DNA from: Streptacidiphilus jiangxiensis
GTDB lineage: Bacteria > Actinomycetota > Actinomycetes > Streptomycetales > Streptomycetaceae
Direction: 5' to 3'
DNA length: 64,000 bases
Assembly: GCF_900109465.1 (NCBI RefSeq)
Contig: NZ_FOAZ01000022.1
Coordinates: forward strand, 1 to 64,000
Every line of letters starts with the position of its first letter. Within the stretch, counting starts at the first letter, position 1. This document shows positions 33,361-41,802 of this stretch, piece after piece. The position numbers were made by a program, and so were the translations under genes. The notes beneath the pieces were generated by a model that searched no databases, had not been told where the DNA came from, and worked only from the letters and a program-made list of their open reading frames with translations.

Positions 33361-33774
33361 TCAGAGCGGCCGGGGCGGCTCGGCCGCGCGGGCGTCGAAG
33401 CGGGCGCGGGCGGCCTGGATGGCGTGGGCGTGGTCGACGGCCCAGTCGGCGATGGCCGTCGTCAGTTCGCCCGCCGCGCGGCCCTCGTCGGTGAGGGTGT
33501 ACTCGACGCGCGGCGGAACCGTCGGGTAGACGGCCCGGGAGACCAGGCCGTCGCGTTCCAGGGTGCGCAGGGTCTGGGTGAGCATCTTCTGGGTGATCCC
33601 GTCGAGGATGCGCCGCAGCTCGTTGAAGCGCAGCGGCCGGTCGAAGCGGCCCAGCGCGGACAGGACGTAGAGGGACCACTTGTTGGCCAGGACCTCGACG
33701 ACCGTGCGGGAGGGGCAGTCGCGGCGGTAGCCGGCGAACTCCTCGGCGAGGACGCGGCGCGTGACGGTATCCAT
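33361..33774 (-). CDS. HxlR family transcriptional regulator
   Basis: Winged-helix regulator of 137 residues. The family's conserved N-terminal cysteine is in YRRDCPSRTVVEVLANKWSLYVLSAL. LRFNELRRILDGITQKMLTQTLRTLERDGLVSR is the recognition region, followed by PPRVEYTLTDEGRAAG. HxlR proteins of the YodB type use that cysteine to sense quinones or electrophiles. It is divergent from a quinone-oxidoreductase-like gene, which fits control of that gene. The ATG at 33774 is 92 bp from the divergent start. Confidence 0.93.
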   Translation of the reverse strand: MDTVTRRVLAEEFAGYRRDCPSRTVVEVLANKWSLYVLSALGRFDRPLRFNELRRILDGITQKMLTQTLRTLERDGLVSRAVYPTVPPRVEYTLTDEGRAAGELTTAIADWAVDHAHAIQAARARFDARAAEPPRPL

Positions 33775-33783
33775 GAGGTACCT

Positions 33784-33820
33784 GGGTATCAGACGGGTGC
33801 CTTCTTCACAACGGATACCC
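33784..33820. promoter_or_regulatory. Inverted GGGTATC ... GATACCC pair, probable HxlR site
   Basis: Perfect 7-bp arms separated by 23 bp in the divergent gap between the HxlR gene and the oxidoreductase gene. A GGTACC palindrome lies next to the left arm. Spacing of about three helical turns between arm centres would allow two dimers or one looped contact. HxlR binding is inferred from position. Confidence 0.55.
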
Positions 33821-33866
33821 GCCGCGGAAAGGATGAAGCCCTCGAACCGAGTCCCGGGAGGGCGTC

Positions 33867-34802
33867 ATGCGCAGCATCAGGATCCGTTCCTTCGGCGGCC
33901 CCGAGGTCGTCGAGCTCACCGAACGGCCGGTGCCGGAGCCCCGGCCCGGGGAGGTGCTGGTGCGGGTCGCGGCGGCCGCGGTGAACCCGGCCGACTGGCG
34001 GATCCGGGCCGGGGAGGTGCGGCGGCTCGGGGAGCCGCCGCTGGGGCTGGGGTTGGACGTCGCGGGCACCGTGGTCGCCGGCGACGGCGGACGGTTCCGG
34101 ACCGGGGATCGGGTCTTCGGGGTGGTGCCGCCGCCGCAGGGGTCCTTCGCGGAGTACGTCGCCGTCCCGGGGACGACGCTCGCGCGCACTCCCGACGAGC
34201 TCGACGACGCGTGCGCCGCCGCGCTGCCGGTGGCGGGCCTGACGGCCTGGCAGGCGCTGGTCGCGGCGGCGCACCTCGGCTCCGGGGAGCGGGTGCTCGT
34301 GCACGCGGGGGCAGGCGGCATCGGGCATCTCGCCGTACAGATCGCCAGGGCACGCGGCGCGCACGTCACGGCGACCGCCGGCACCGCCAACCAGGCCTTC
34401 CTGCGCGAGCTCGGCGTGGACGAGCCCGTCGACCACCGCGCCACCGACGTGTTCGCCCGCCCGGACCGCTTCGACGTCGTGCTCGACCCGCTCGGCGGAG
34501 CGCACGCGCTGCGTTCGCTGGAGCTGCTGCGTCCGGGCGGACGGCTGGTCGACGTGCGCGGTACCGGCGTCGACCGGACCGCGCTGCGCACGCGCGCGGC
34601 GCAGCTCGACGTGGAGCTGACGGAGCTCTACTTCCGCCCCGACCCGGGCGACCTCGACGCCCTCGCCCTGCTCGCCGCCAAGGGTGACCTGCGTCCGCAC
34701 CTCGGGCTGGTGCTGCCGCTGGAGCGGGCCGCCGAGGCGATCGCCGAGGTGGAGTCCGGCCACGCCCGCGGCAAGGTCGTGCTCAGCGTCGCAGCAGGGT
34801 GA
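33867..34802 (+). CDS. NADP-dependent oxidoreductase, quinone-oxidoreductase type (MDR family)
   Basis: Medium-chain dehydrogenase/reductase-family enzyme of 311 residues without zinc ligands. The N-terminal GroES-like domain has GPEVVELTERPVPEP and AAAVNPADWRIRAGEV. The Rossmann part has ERVLVHAGAGGIGHLAVQIARARGAHVTAT at about residue 143. It probably reduces quinones or enals with NADPH. ATG with GGGAGGGCGTC upstream. Its 3' end overlaps the convergent DUF2079 gene by 20 bp. Likely target of the divergent HxlR regulator. Confidence 0.92.
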   Translation: MRSIRIRSFGGPEVVELTERPVPEPRPGEVLVRVAAAAVNPADWRIRAGEVRRLGEPPLGLGLDVAGTVVAGDGGRFRTGDRVFGVVPPPQGSFAEYVAVPGTTLARTPDELDDACAAALPVAGLTAWQALVAAAHLGSGERVLVHAGAGGIGHLAVQIARARGAHVTATAGTANQAFLRELGVDEPVDHRATDVFARPDRFDVVLDPLGGAHALRSLELLRPGGRLVDVRGTGVDRTALRTRAAQLDVELTELYFRPDPGDLDALALLAAKGDLRPHLGLVLPLERAAEAIAEVESGHARGKVVLSVAAG

Positions 34803-36249
34803 CGCCGTCGCTGCTGACGACCACGGTGTAGCCGCGGGACTCGAAGTGGGCCAGTTCGGCGACGGCGGTGTCCGCCGAGCACGGCGCGATGGCCTTGGAG
34901 TCGGTCGCGTCGACGACGACCCAGGCGGCGTCGGCCGAGGCGTCGCGCATGCAGACCAGGGTGACCGTGTCGCGGTGGACGAGCTGGGCGGCGAGACGGT
35001 TGCTGGCGGCCACCTTCACGCCGTCGGGGATCTGGTTCAGGATCGCCTCGGCCGTCTGCACGTGCGCCGGCGTCACCCACTGGGGTGACAGCGCCAGCTC
35101 GCGCAGCGGGAAGAAGGGCATCGCCGCCGCCGTGAAGGCGGCGGAGGCCGCAAGCACCGCGCGCCCCCGGCGCCAGGAGAGCCGCCCGCGCGTCAGCGCG
35201 TGCACGAAGCCGCCGAAGACGATCGGCATCAGTACCGCGCTGTAGTGGTACGCGACGCCCCAGTAGTGCGAGTTGCCCGAGGCGAAGCGCCACAGCAGCG
35301 TCGGAGTGCACAGCAGTGTCAGCGGCGATCGGAGCGCGTAGAAGGCGGTGGGCGCCAGCAGCATCAGCACCGTGAGCCATTTGACGGGCGGCCAGGGCAG
35401 GTGCAGCAGCAGGCCGACCAGCGTGCCGCCGCCGCCCGCCTGGGTGACGCCACCGGTGGTGGCGCTGCCACCACCGGTGATCTGCTGCCAGTAGTCGAAC
35501 CCGCCGTGGACGTTGACGGCGGGCAGCACCAGCAGCACCTCGACGCAGGTGCCCAGCGCGCCCAACGCGGCGAGCCACAGGCCGAGCCGACGCGGGCCGC
35601 GCAGCGCGAGGTAGACGCCGACCGCGGCGACAGTCAGCCCCTGGTCCTCCTTGACCAGCAGCAGCGGCAGCGACCACCAGGCCGCCGCGTGCCACCGCTC
35701 CTCCCCCAGCGCGCGCACCGCGAAGGCGATCAGCGGCACGGCGAGCGCCACCTCGTGGAAGTCGAACGCCGCCGCCTGCACGATGCCCCAGGAGGCGCCC
35801 AGCCCGAACCCCACCACCAGCGCGGTGCGCGGCCCGCGCGCCGTGAACGCCCAGTCGGCGAGCGGCACGATGGCCAGCGAGAGCAGCACGCTCTGCGCCA
35901 CCAGCAGCGTCACCGGGCTCGGGAACACCCGGTAGAACGGCGCGAGCACGGCGACGGCGGGGCTGAAGTGGTCGCCCAGCACGTCGAAGCCGGGGCCCTT
36001 GAGGGGGGTGACCGGCGCCTGCAGGTGCGCGTAGGCGCGCACGGCCTGCTCGAAGATGCCGAGGTCGTATCCGGCCGTCTGCTGGAGCTGGTGGCGCCGC
36101 ACGGACAGCACCGTGTAGAGCACGGCGAAGACCGCCGCCGTGCCCCAGCTGTACGCCCAAGGCGGTATCCGCCCCTCTGCGCTTCCGAGCTCCCCCGTCA
36201 CCAGCCGTACGCGTCGCTGCGCGACGACCGTCGTCCCGGTTGTACTCAC
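34783..36249 (-). CDS. DUF2079 polytopic membrane protein
   Basis: Membrane protein of 488 residues with about ten helices. The DUF2079 signature is evident: AGYDLGIFEQAVRAYAHLQAP and GDHFSPAVAVLAPFYRVFPSP near the N-terminus, and KEDQGLTVAAVGVYLALRG around residue 200. The fold is related to GT-C type glycosyltransferases, with an extracytoplasmic C-terminal domain. The GTG at 36249 is weakly supported. The substrate is unknown; a role in envelope glycan assembly is possible. Confidence 0.88.
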   Translation of the reverse strand: MSTTGTTVVAQRRVRLVTGELGSAEGRIPPWAYSWGTAAVFAVLYTVLSVRRHQLQQTAGYDLGIFEQAVRAYAHLQAPVTPLKGPGFDVLGDHFSPAVAVLAPFYRVFPSPVTLLVAQSVLLSLAIVPLADWAFTARGPRTALVVGFGLGASWGIVQAAAFDFHEVALAVPLIAFAVRALGEERWHAAAWWSLPLLLVKEDQGLTVAAVGVYLALRGPRRLGLWLAALGALGTCVEVLLVLPAVNVHGGFDYWQQITGGGSATTGGVTQAGGGGTLVGLLLHLPWPPVKWLTVLMLLAPTAFYALRSPLTLLCTPTLLWRFASGNSHYWGVAYHYSAVLMPIVFGGFVHALTRGRLSWRRGRAVLAASAAFTAAAMPFFPLRELALSPQWVTPAHVQTAEAILNQIPDGVKVAASNRLAAQLVHRDTVTLVCMRDASADAAWVVVDATDSKAIAPCSADTAVAELAHFESRGYTVVVSSDGVTLLRR

Positions 36250-36299
36250 GTGCCGTGTCCCACCCCGTCAGCCTGCAAACCCGTCCACCTTATGCCCGC

Positions 36300-37118
36300 T
36301 TATGCCCGCACCTCGCCGCGGGCCCGTCTGGCGAGGAACACGTCGGTGATCCACTCGGTGTCGAGCCCGTCGCCGTGCGCCTCGAGCACGGCGCGCAGCG
36401 CGGCGAGGAGCGCCGCCCGGCGTTCGGGCTCCAGGATCTGCACACCGGACTGGGTGGCCACCCGGGAGAGCCACGCGTCGGCGCTGTGCCGGGTGAGGCC
36501 GTTGCGGACGCGCACCGAGCGCTGGTCGGTGAAGCGCTCGTCCCCGGCGAAGTCCAGGCTGGGCCAGCCGTTCTCCTCGGTGGCCTCGATCTCGTCGGCG
36601 AACTCGGCGGCGAGACCGGTGAGCCGCCCCAGCTCGGTGCCGTACTCCTCGTCGATGGCGGTGAAGTCGCGGTGCAGGACCGGGTCGACCATGGGCGCGA
36701 AGTTCCAGATCAGCGCGACGGCCCCGCCGGGGGCGAGGGCGTCGAGGAGGTGGTCGCGCCGGGTGTGCGGGTCCAGCCAGTGCCAGGACTGGGCGGCGTA
36801 GACGAGGTCGAAGCGGCGCTCCCCGGGCTGCCACTGCTCGAAGAGCCCGACCTCGACCTCGACCTGCGGCAGCCCGGTGATGTTGCGGCGCAGGACCTCG
36901 GCCATCCGAGGGTCCGGCTCGACGGCGAGGACCGGCAGGCCGCGTCCGGCGAAGGCGACGGTGGCCTTGCCGGTCCCGGCGCCGATCTCCAGGGCGCGCG
37001 GCAGGTGCGCGCCGGTGTACGCGAGGACGGTGTCGACCAGGAGGTCGGAGTACCCGGGCCTCGCCGCGTCGTACTGCTCCGCCGTCGTCCCGAACACGAG
37101 CGCTCGTTGCTGTCCCAC
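36300..37118 (-). CDS. Class I SAM-dependent methyltransferase
   Basis: Cytoplasmic methyltransferase of 272 residues. SAM-binding motif I is ALEIGAGTGKATVAFAG (about residues 42-58), with acidic AVEPDPRM after it. FDLVYAAQSWHWLD and APGGAVALIWNF are further conserved parts of the UbiE/BioC-like group. The N-terminus FGTTAEQYDAARPGYSDLLVD is the typical lead-in. GTG with GGGGAGGGG upstream. Substrate unknown. It lies 50 bp upstream of the DUF2079 gene on the same strand and may share a transcript. Confidence 0.9.
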   Translation of the reverse strand: MGQQRALVFGTTAEQYDAARPGYSDLLVDTVLAYTGAHLPRALEIGAGTGKATVAFAGRGLPVLAVEPDPRMAEVLRRNITGLPQVEVEVGLFEQWQPGERRFDLVYAAQSWHWLDPHTRRDHLLDALAPGGAVALIWNFAPMVDPVLHRDFTAIDEEYGTELGRLTGLAAEFADEIEATEENGWPSLDFAGDERFTDQRSVRVRNGLTRHSADAWLSRVATQSGVQILEPERRAALLAALRAVLEAHGDGLDTEWITDVFLARRARGEVRA

Positions 37119-37162
37119 GCGCCCCTCCCCGTCCCTTCGGTCACGCGCCGGTCACGTCCCGG

Positions 37163-39187
37163 TCACTGGTCCGTCGGCGAACCTACCGACTCCAGCGGCT
37201 CGGAGGCCAGCACCCGGACCGTTCCGGCGGGTACCGAAACGGGACCTTCCGGCCCCGGAACGGTCGTATCGGACGCGGTGTGGTTGATGACGACGTCCCA
37301 GTCGCGGCCGTCCGCGTCCACCCGGCAGACGCGTTCCACGCCGTCCGGCAGGCCGCTCGGGGTGCGGACGCCCGCGTCGGCGAGGGCGGCGCGCAGGACG
37401 GCGTCGAGCGTCCCCGCGTCGGGAGCGGTGGCGACGTACCAGGCGATGCCTGAGCCGAACGCGTGGCGGGTCACGGCGGGGCGCCCCGCGGCCGGGCCGT
37501 CGGCGTGCTGCAGGACAGCGGAGGCGCCGTCCAGGGCGAGGTCCTCGGCCCAGCGCGAGGCCGTGCCGGGCGCGGCGGCCGCGCCGTCCATCCGCGGCGT
37601 GGCGACAAGCGTGGTGGTCTCGCCGCGACGCAGTGGCAGGAACTCCTCCGCGCGCACGCCCAGCACGTCCCGCAGTGCGCCGGGGTAGCCGCCGAGGTGG
37701 ACGGCGTCGTTCTCGTCGACGATGCCGGTGAAGTAGCTCGTCAGCAGCGTGCCGCCGGCGCGGACCCAGGACCGCAGGTTCTCCGCCCAGGCGGTGCGGG
37801 TGACGTACATCGAGGGCGCGACGACGAGCCGGTAGCCGCTCAGGTCCGCGCCGGGGTGGACGAAGTCGACGGTGACGCCGGCCCGCCACAGGCGCTCGTA
37901 GTAGGCGTCGATCCGCTCACGGAAGTCCAGCTCGACACTGGGCCGGTACTCCAGCTCCAGGGCCCAGCGCGACTCCCAGTCCCACACGATCGCCACGTCC
38001 GCCCGCACCCGACTGCCACGCAGCGGTGCGAGCGCGCGCAGACGGGCGCCCAGGTCGACGACCTCGCGCCACAGCCGGGTGTCGGTCCCGGCGTGCGGGA
38101 GCATCGCGGAGTGGTACTTCTCCGCGCCCGCGCGGGAGGCGCGCCACTGGAAGAACATCACGCCGTCCGCTCCGCGCGCGACGTGCGCGAGGCTGTTGCG
38201 GGCCATCTCCCCGGGCCGCTTGGCGATGTTGCGCTGCTGCCAGTTGACCGCGGAGGTGGAGTGCTCCATCAGCAGCCAGGGCGCGCCGCCGGCCAGGGAG
38301 CGGGTGAGGTCGGCACTCAGCGCCAGGCCGATCTGGTTGTCGGCGCGCTCGGCGGAGAGGTAGTGGTCGGTGGCGACCAGGTCCACCTCGCGGGCCCAGG
38401 ACCAGTAGTCGAGGTGGTCGGAGAGGCCTGCCATGAAGTTGGTGGTGATCGGCACGTCCGGGTCCGCGGCCCGGATGATGTCGCGCTCGGCCTTGTAGAG
38501 CGTCAGCAGCGCGTCCGAGGAGAAGCGCCGGAAGTCCAGCTGCTGGGCCGGGTTGACGGCCGTCGGTGCCTCGCGCGGGGCGTCGATCTCGTCGAAGGAG
38601 TCGTAGCGCTGGCCCCAGAAGGAGGTGCCCCAGGCCTCGTTCAGCACGTCCACGGTCTTGTAGCGGTCCCGCAGCCAGTCGCGGAACGCCGCGGCGGAGC
38701 GCTCGCAGTAGCAGCGCGAGACGTGGCAGCCGTACTCGTTGTGGACGTGCCACAGCACGACCGCCGGGTGGCCGGCGTAACGGTCGGCGAGGGCGCGGGT
38801 GATCCGGGCGGCGGCCTGGGCGTACTCCGGGGAGCTCGGGCAGTAGGTCTGCCGGGCGCCGTAGCCGAGGACGCGGCCGTCGGCGGTGACCGGTCGCACG
38901 TGCGGGTGGGCCTTCTGGAACCAGGCGGGCGGCGCGGCCGTGGGTGTGGCCAGGTCGACGGCGACGCCGCCGGCGTGCAGCAGCTCGATGACGCGGTCCA
39001 GCCAGCCGAAGTCGAACTCGCCCGGTCGCGGCTCCAGCCGGGCCCAGGAGAAGATGCCGAGGCTGACCAGGTTGACCCCGGCCTCGCGCATCAGCGCCAC
39101 GTCCTCGGCCCAGACCTCCTCCGGCCACTGCTCCGGGTTGTAGTCGCCGCCGTAGGCCAGGCCCGTGAGGCGCAGCCGCTGTGCCAT
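37163..39187 (-). CDS. Beta-galactosidase, GH42
   Basis: Retaining glycosidase of 674 residues, full length for GH42. It begins with YGGDYNPEQWPEEVWAEDVALMREAGVNLVSLGIFSWARLEP. The acid/base glutamate is in LWHVHNEYGCHV and the nucleophile in LLMEHSTSAVNW. Cysteines in YGCHVSRCYC, just after the acid/base residue, match the zinc site of GH42 enzymes. A trimerisation domain (about 400-600) and C-terminal beta domain follow. No signal peptide, so it acts inside the cell on imported galactosides or arabinogalacto-oligosaccharides. ATG with GAGGAGTGATCC upstream. No sugar importer is adjacent. Confidence 0.94.
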   Translation of the reverse strand: MAQRLRLTGLAYGGDYNPEQWPEEVWAEDVALMREAGVNLVSLGIFSWARLEPRPGEFDFGWLDRVIELLHAGGVAVDLATPTAAPPAWFQKAHPHVRPVTADGRVLGYGARQTYCPSSPEYAQAAARITRALADRYAGHPAVVLWHVHNEYGCHVSRCYCERSAAAFRDWLRDRYKTVDVLNEAWGTSFWGQRYDSFDEIDAPREAPTAVNPAQQLDFRRFSSDALLTLYKAERDIIRAADPDVPITTNFMAGLSDHLDYWSWAREVDLVATDHYLSAERADNQIGLALSADLTRSLAGGAPWLLMEHSTSAVNWQQRNIAKRPGEMARNSLAHVARGADGVMFFQWRASRAGAEKYHSAMLPHAGTDTRLWREVVDLGARLRALAPLRGSRVRADVAIVWDWESRWALELEYRPSVELDFRERIDAYYERLWRAGVTVDFVHPGADLSGYRLVVAPSMYVTRTAWAENLRSWVRAGGTLLTSYFTGIVDENDAVHLGGYPGALRDVLGVRAEEFLPLRRGETTTLVATPRMDGAAAAPGTASRWAEDLALDGASAVLQHADGPAAGRPAVTRHAFGSGIAWYVATAPDAGTLDAVLRAALADAGVRTPSGLPDGVERVCRVDADGRDWDVVINHTASDTTVPGPEGPVSVPAGTVRVLASEPLESVGSPTDQ

Positions 39188-39455
39188 GGATCACTCCTCG
39201 TCCGGTGCCCTTGCTGGAACCGCACACGCCGTGCGCAGCCTCTCCTCTTCGACGCACCTTCGGCAAGACCCCGTCCGGGGTACGTCGTCCGGGTGTGTCG
39301 GCCGGGTGCGTCGGGCGGGTCCGTGGTCCGGGTCCGTCCCGTCGCCGGGCACGGATCCGTGCACCAGCCTCTGCCCCGTGGCGCGCCGGTACTCGTAGGC
39401 TCTATGTCGGGGCATCCATGCACACCCCGCCCACAGCAATGCGAAAGGTCCGCCT

Positions 39456-40154
39456 GTGATCCACGTGGTCATCGTCGACGACGAGACGCTCGTCCGCTCC
39501 GGCCTGAGCCTGATCGTCGGCTCGGCCCCGGACATCGAGGTCGTCGGCACCTGCGGCGGCGGGGACGCCGTCGCCACGGTGGCCAGGCTTCACCCCGAGG
39601 TCGTGCTGCTGGACGTCCGGATGCCCGACGTCGACGGCCTGACGGTGCTGCGCGGGCTGATGCAGCTGCCCGAGCCTCCGGCCGTCGCGATGCTGACGAC
39701 GTTCGACAGCGACGAGTACATCGGCACCGCGCTGCGCGCGGGCGCGAGCGGCTTCCTGCTCAAGGACACCGATCCGGAGCAGCTGATGCACGCGGTGCGG
39801 GTGCTGGCCTCCGGCGGGCGGATCCTCTCGCCGGCCGTGACGGACACCGTCATCGCCGGCTACCTCGACTCCGGTCCGGACCGGCAGACGGCCGCGCGGC
39901 TGGCCACCATGACCACGCGCGAGCTGGACGTGCTGATGCTGCTGGGCGAGGGTCTGTCCAACGCGGACATCGCCGCGCGGCTCTACCTGAGCACCGGCAC
40001 GGTCAAGGACCACATCAGCGCGATCCTCGCCAAGCTCGGCACCGCCAACCGGGTTCAGGCGGCGGTCTTCGCGCACCAGGCCGGGCTGCTGGCCGGCGAT
40101 CACGGCCCGGGCGCCGGCGCGTCGGGCGCGGGAGCGCGCAAGGACGGCCAGTGA
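39456..40154 (+). CDS. Two-component response regulator, NarL/LuxR family
   Basis: Response regulator of 232 residues. The receiver domain has acidic residues D8 and D9, phospho-acceptor D53 in LLDVRMPDVDG, and the conserved lysine in GFLLKDTDPEQL. The C-terminal LuxR-type helix-turn-helix spans about 150-205 (TTRELDVLMLLGEGLSNADIAARLYLS, TVKDHISAILAKLG). The GTG at 39456 has GAAAGG upstream. It overlaps the histidine kinase gene by 4 bp. The signal is unknown; the 268-bp gap to the divergent GH42 gene might hold its own promoter. Confidence 0.95.
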   Translation: MIHVVIVDDETLVRSGLSLIVGSAPDIEVVGTCGGGDAVATVARLHPEVVLLDVRMPDVDGLTVLRGLMQLPEPPAVAMLTTFDSDEYIGTALRAGASGFLLKDTDPEQLMHAVRVLASGGRILSPAVTDTVIAGYLDSGPDRQTAARLATMTTRELDVLMLLGEGLSNADIAARLYLSTGTVKDHISAILAKLGTANRVQAAVFAHQAGLLAGDHGPGAGASGAGARKDGQ

Positions 40155-41383
40155 GCGCGGGCGCGCTCGTGAGCGCGCCGGTGCCCGACGCATCCGGCGC
40201 TTCGGGTTCACCCGGTGCGGCGGGTTCGGGCGCGGCAGCCTCGGGCGCGGCAGGTTCGGGCGCGGGCGCCGGAGCCGCGCGCCCCTGGTACTTCAGCCCC
40301 TGGGTCACCGTGCCCGTGCCGGCTCTGCTGGCAGCGCTGGACGCGCTGCTCGCGAACGACCTCGGCTCGGCGACGGAGATGATCACCTCCATGGTGGCGG
40401 CCGCCGCGCTGCTGCTGCGCAAGCGCTGGCCGCTGATCGCCCTGCTGGCGACGCTGCCGGGCATGGAGCTGAGCAACATCTGGCTGGCGCCGATGTTCGC
40501 CGTCTACTCGGTCGCCGTGCGCTACCGCAACCGGTGGCCGATGTGGATCGGCGGCCTTCTGGTGGCACTCACCCAGTTCGTCCCCTGGCCCTGGGGCGAC
40601 TTCACCCTCGCCTGGGACCGCACGACCGCACTGGCCGCGATGTACGCGGTACTGACGGCGGCGGCGCCGATCGCGCTGGGCATGCTCGTCACCACCCGCC
40701 GGGAGCTGGCCGTCCGCCTCGACGAGCTCACCCGCGGCCAGGAGCGGGAGCGGCGGCTGCTCGCGCAGTCCGTCCTGTCGACGGAGCGGGCACGGCTGGC
40801 CCGGGAGATGCACGACGTGGTCTCCCACCAGGTCAGCCTGATCTCCATCCAGGCGGGCGCGCTCCAGGTCCGCGCGGGCGACCCGAACGCGACCAAGGAG
40901 ACGGCGCGGACGATCCGGCAACTGTCGGTGAAGACCCTGGAGGAGCTGCGCCAGATGGTCGGCGTGCTGCGGGCCGCCGGCGGCGACGCCAAGCAGCTGA
41001 CGCCACAGCCGACCCTGGCCGACCTGCCGCGCCTGGTCGCGGAGTCCGGCCTCAGCTGCGATCTCGAAGCGGACGTCGAGGAACCCCTGCCGGAGCCGGT
41101 GGAGCGTGCGGCCTACCGCACCGTCCAGGAGGCCCTGACCAACGTCCGCAAGCACGCCCCGGGCTCCTGCGTCACCGTCCGCCTCACCCGCGGCTCCGGC
41201 TCCCTCCAGGTGACCGTGGCCAACACCGCCGGCTCCCCGGACGCCACCCCGCTGCTCCTCCCCAGCGGCGGCCACGGCCTCATCGGCCTCGGCGAGAGAG
41301 CCCAACAACTCGGCGGCACCCTCTCGGCCACCCCCACCCCGGACGGCGGCTTCACCGTCGCCGCCTCGTTCCCCACCGGCTGA
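40151..41383 (+). CDS. Sensor histidine kinase, NarL-system type (HisKA_3)
   Basis: Membrane kinase of 410 residues partnered with the response regulator just upstream. It starts with an unusual low-complexity stretch of Ala, Gly and Ser (about residues 10-38). About five membrane helices follow (40-180), with almost no extracellular domain, so it may sense the membrane itself. The phospho-acceptor histidine is His221 in LAREMHDVVSHQVSL (HisKA_3). The ATPase domain has the N-box EALTNVRKHAPG and a G-box in GHGLIGLGERAQQLGG. GTG start overlapping the regulator stop (GTGA). Confidence 0.93.
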   Translation: MSAGALVSAPVPDASGASGSPGAAGSGAAASGAAGSGAGAGAARPWYFSPWVTVPVPALLAALDALLANDLGSATEMITSMVAAAALLLRKRWPLIALLATLPGMELSNIWLAPMFAVYSVAVRYRNRWPMWIGGLLVALTQFVPWPWGDFTLAWDRTTALAAMYAVLTAAAPIALGMLVTTRRELAVRLDELTRGQERERRLLAQSVLSTERARLAREMHDVVSHQVSLISIQAGALQVRAGDPNATKETARTIRQLSVKTLEELRQMVGVLRAAGGDAKQLTPQPTLADLPRLVAESGLSCDLEADVEEPLPEPVERAAYRTVQEALTNVRKHAPGSCVTVRLTRGSGSLQVTVANTAGSPDATPLLLPSGGHGLIGLGERAQQLGGTLSATPTPDGGFTVAASFPTG

Positions 41384-41439
41384 GAGCTGCGGAAACTCCG
41401 TCGCACCGGCCCCGGACGTCCGGCTACGCTCCGGTGCTC

Positions 41440-41796
41440 ATGAACGAGACCCCGCGCCCGACCACGACCCTCTGGCGCCCCACCGGCCCGGTGGAGCTGG
41501 CCCTGGTCCGCGACCTCTCCTGGCGCGCCTGGCCGCCCCGCCTGCCGGAGCAGCCGATCTTCTACCCGGTCCTGAACGAGGACTACGCGGTCCGCATCGC
41601 GCGTGACTGGAACGTCAAGCACAGCGGCGCCGGCTTCGTCACGCGCTTCGAGGTGGAGACCGAGTTCCTGAAGCGCTACCCGGTCCAGCAGGCGGGTGGG
41701 CGGACGATCCTGGAGCTCTGGGTCCCGGCGGAGGAGCTGGACGAGTTCAACGCGCACATCGTCGGCACGATCGAGGTCGTGCACGAGTTCAGGTAG
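41440..41796 (+). CDS. Conserved hypothetical protein (database label often 'ADP-ribosylation/crystallin J1')
   Basis: Small cytoplasmic protein of 118 residues. It has the conserved text TTTLWRPTGPVELALVRDLSWRAWPPRLPEQPIFYPVLNEDYAVRIARDWN (given here in outline: LWRPTGP, WRAWPPRLP, FYPVLNEDYA) and ends ILELWVPAEELDEFNAHIVGTIEVV. I recall such proteins being labelled ADP-ribosylation/crystallin J1, but I see no ADP-ribosylglycohydrolase metal motif, so the label should not be read as function. No ribosome site before the ATG at 41440; GTG 41434 is an alternative and the mRNA may be leaderless. Confidence 0.78.
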   Translation: MNETPRPTTTLWRPTGPVELALVRDLSWRAWPPRLPEQPIFYPVLNEDYAVRIARDWNVKHSGAGFVTRFEVETEFLKRYPVQQAGGRTILELWVPAEELDEFNAHIVGTIEVVHEFR

Positions 41797-41802
41797 GCGC
41801 GG

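Noticed and set aside
37463..40150. Very long rightward frame running into the histidine kinase
   Set aside because: It is antisense to the GH42 beta-galactosidase and a shadow of the response regulator; the true kinase begins at the GTG at 40151.
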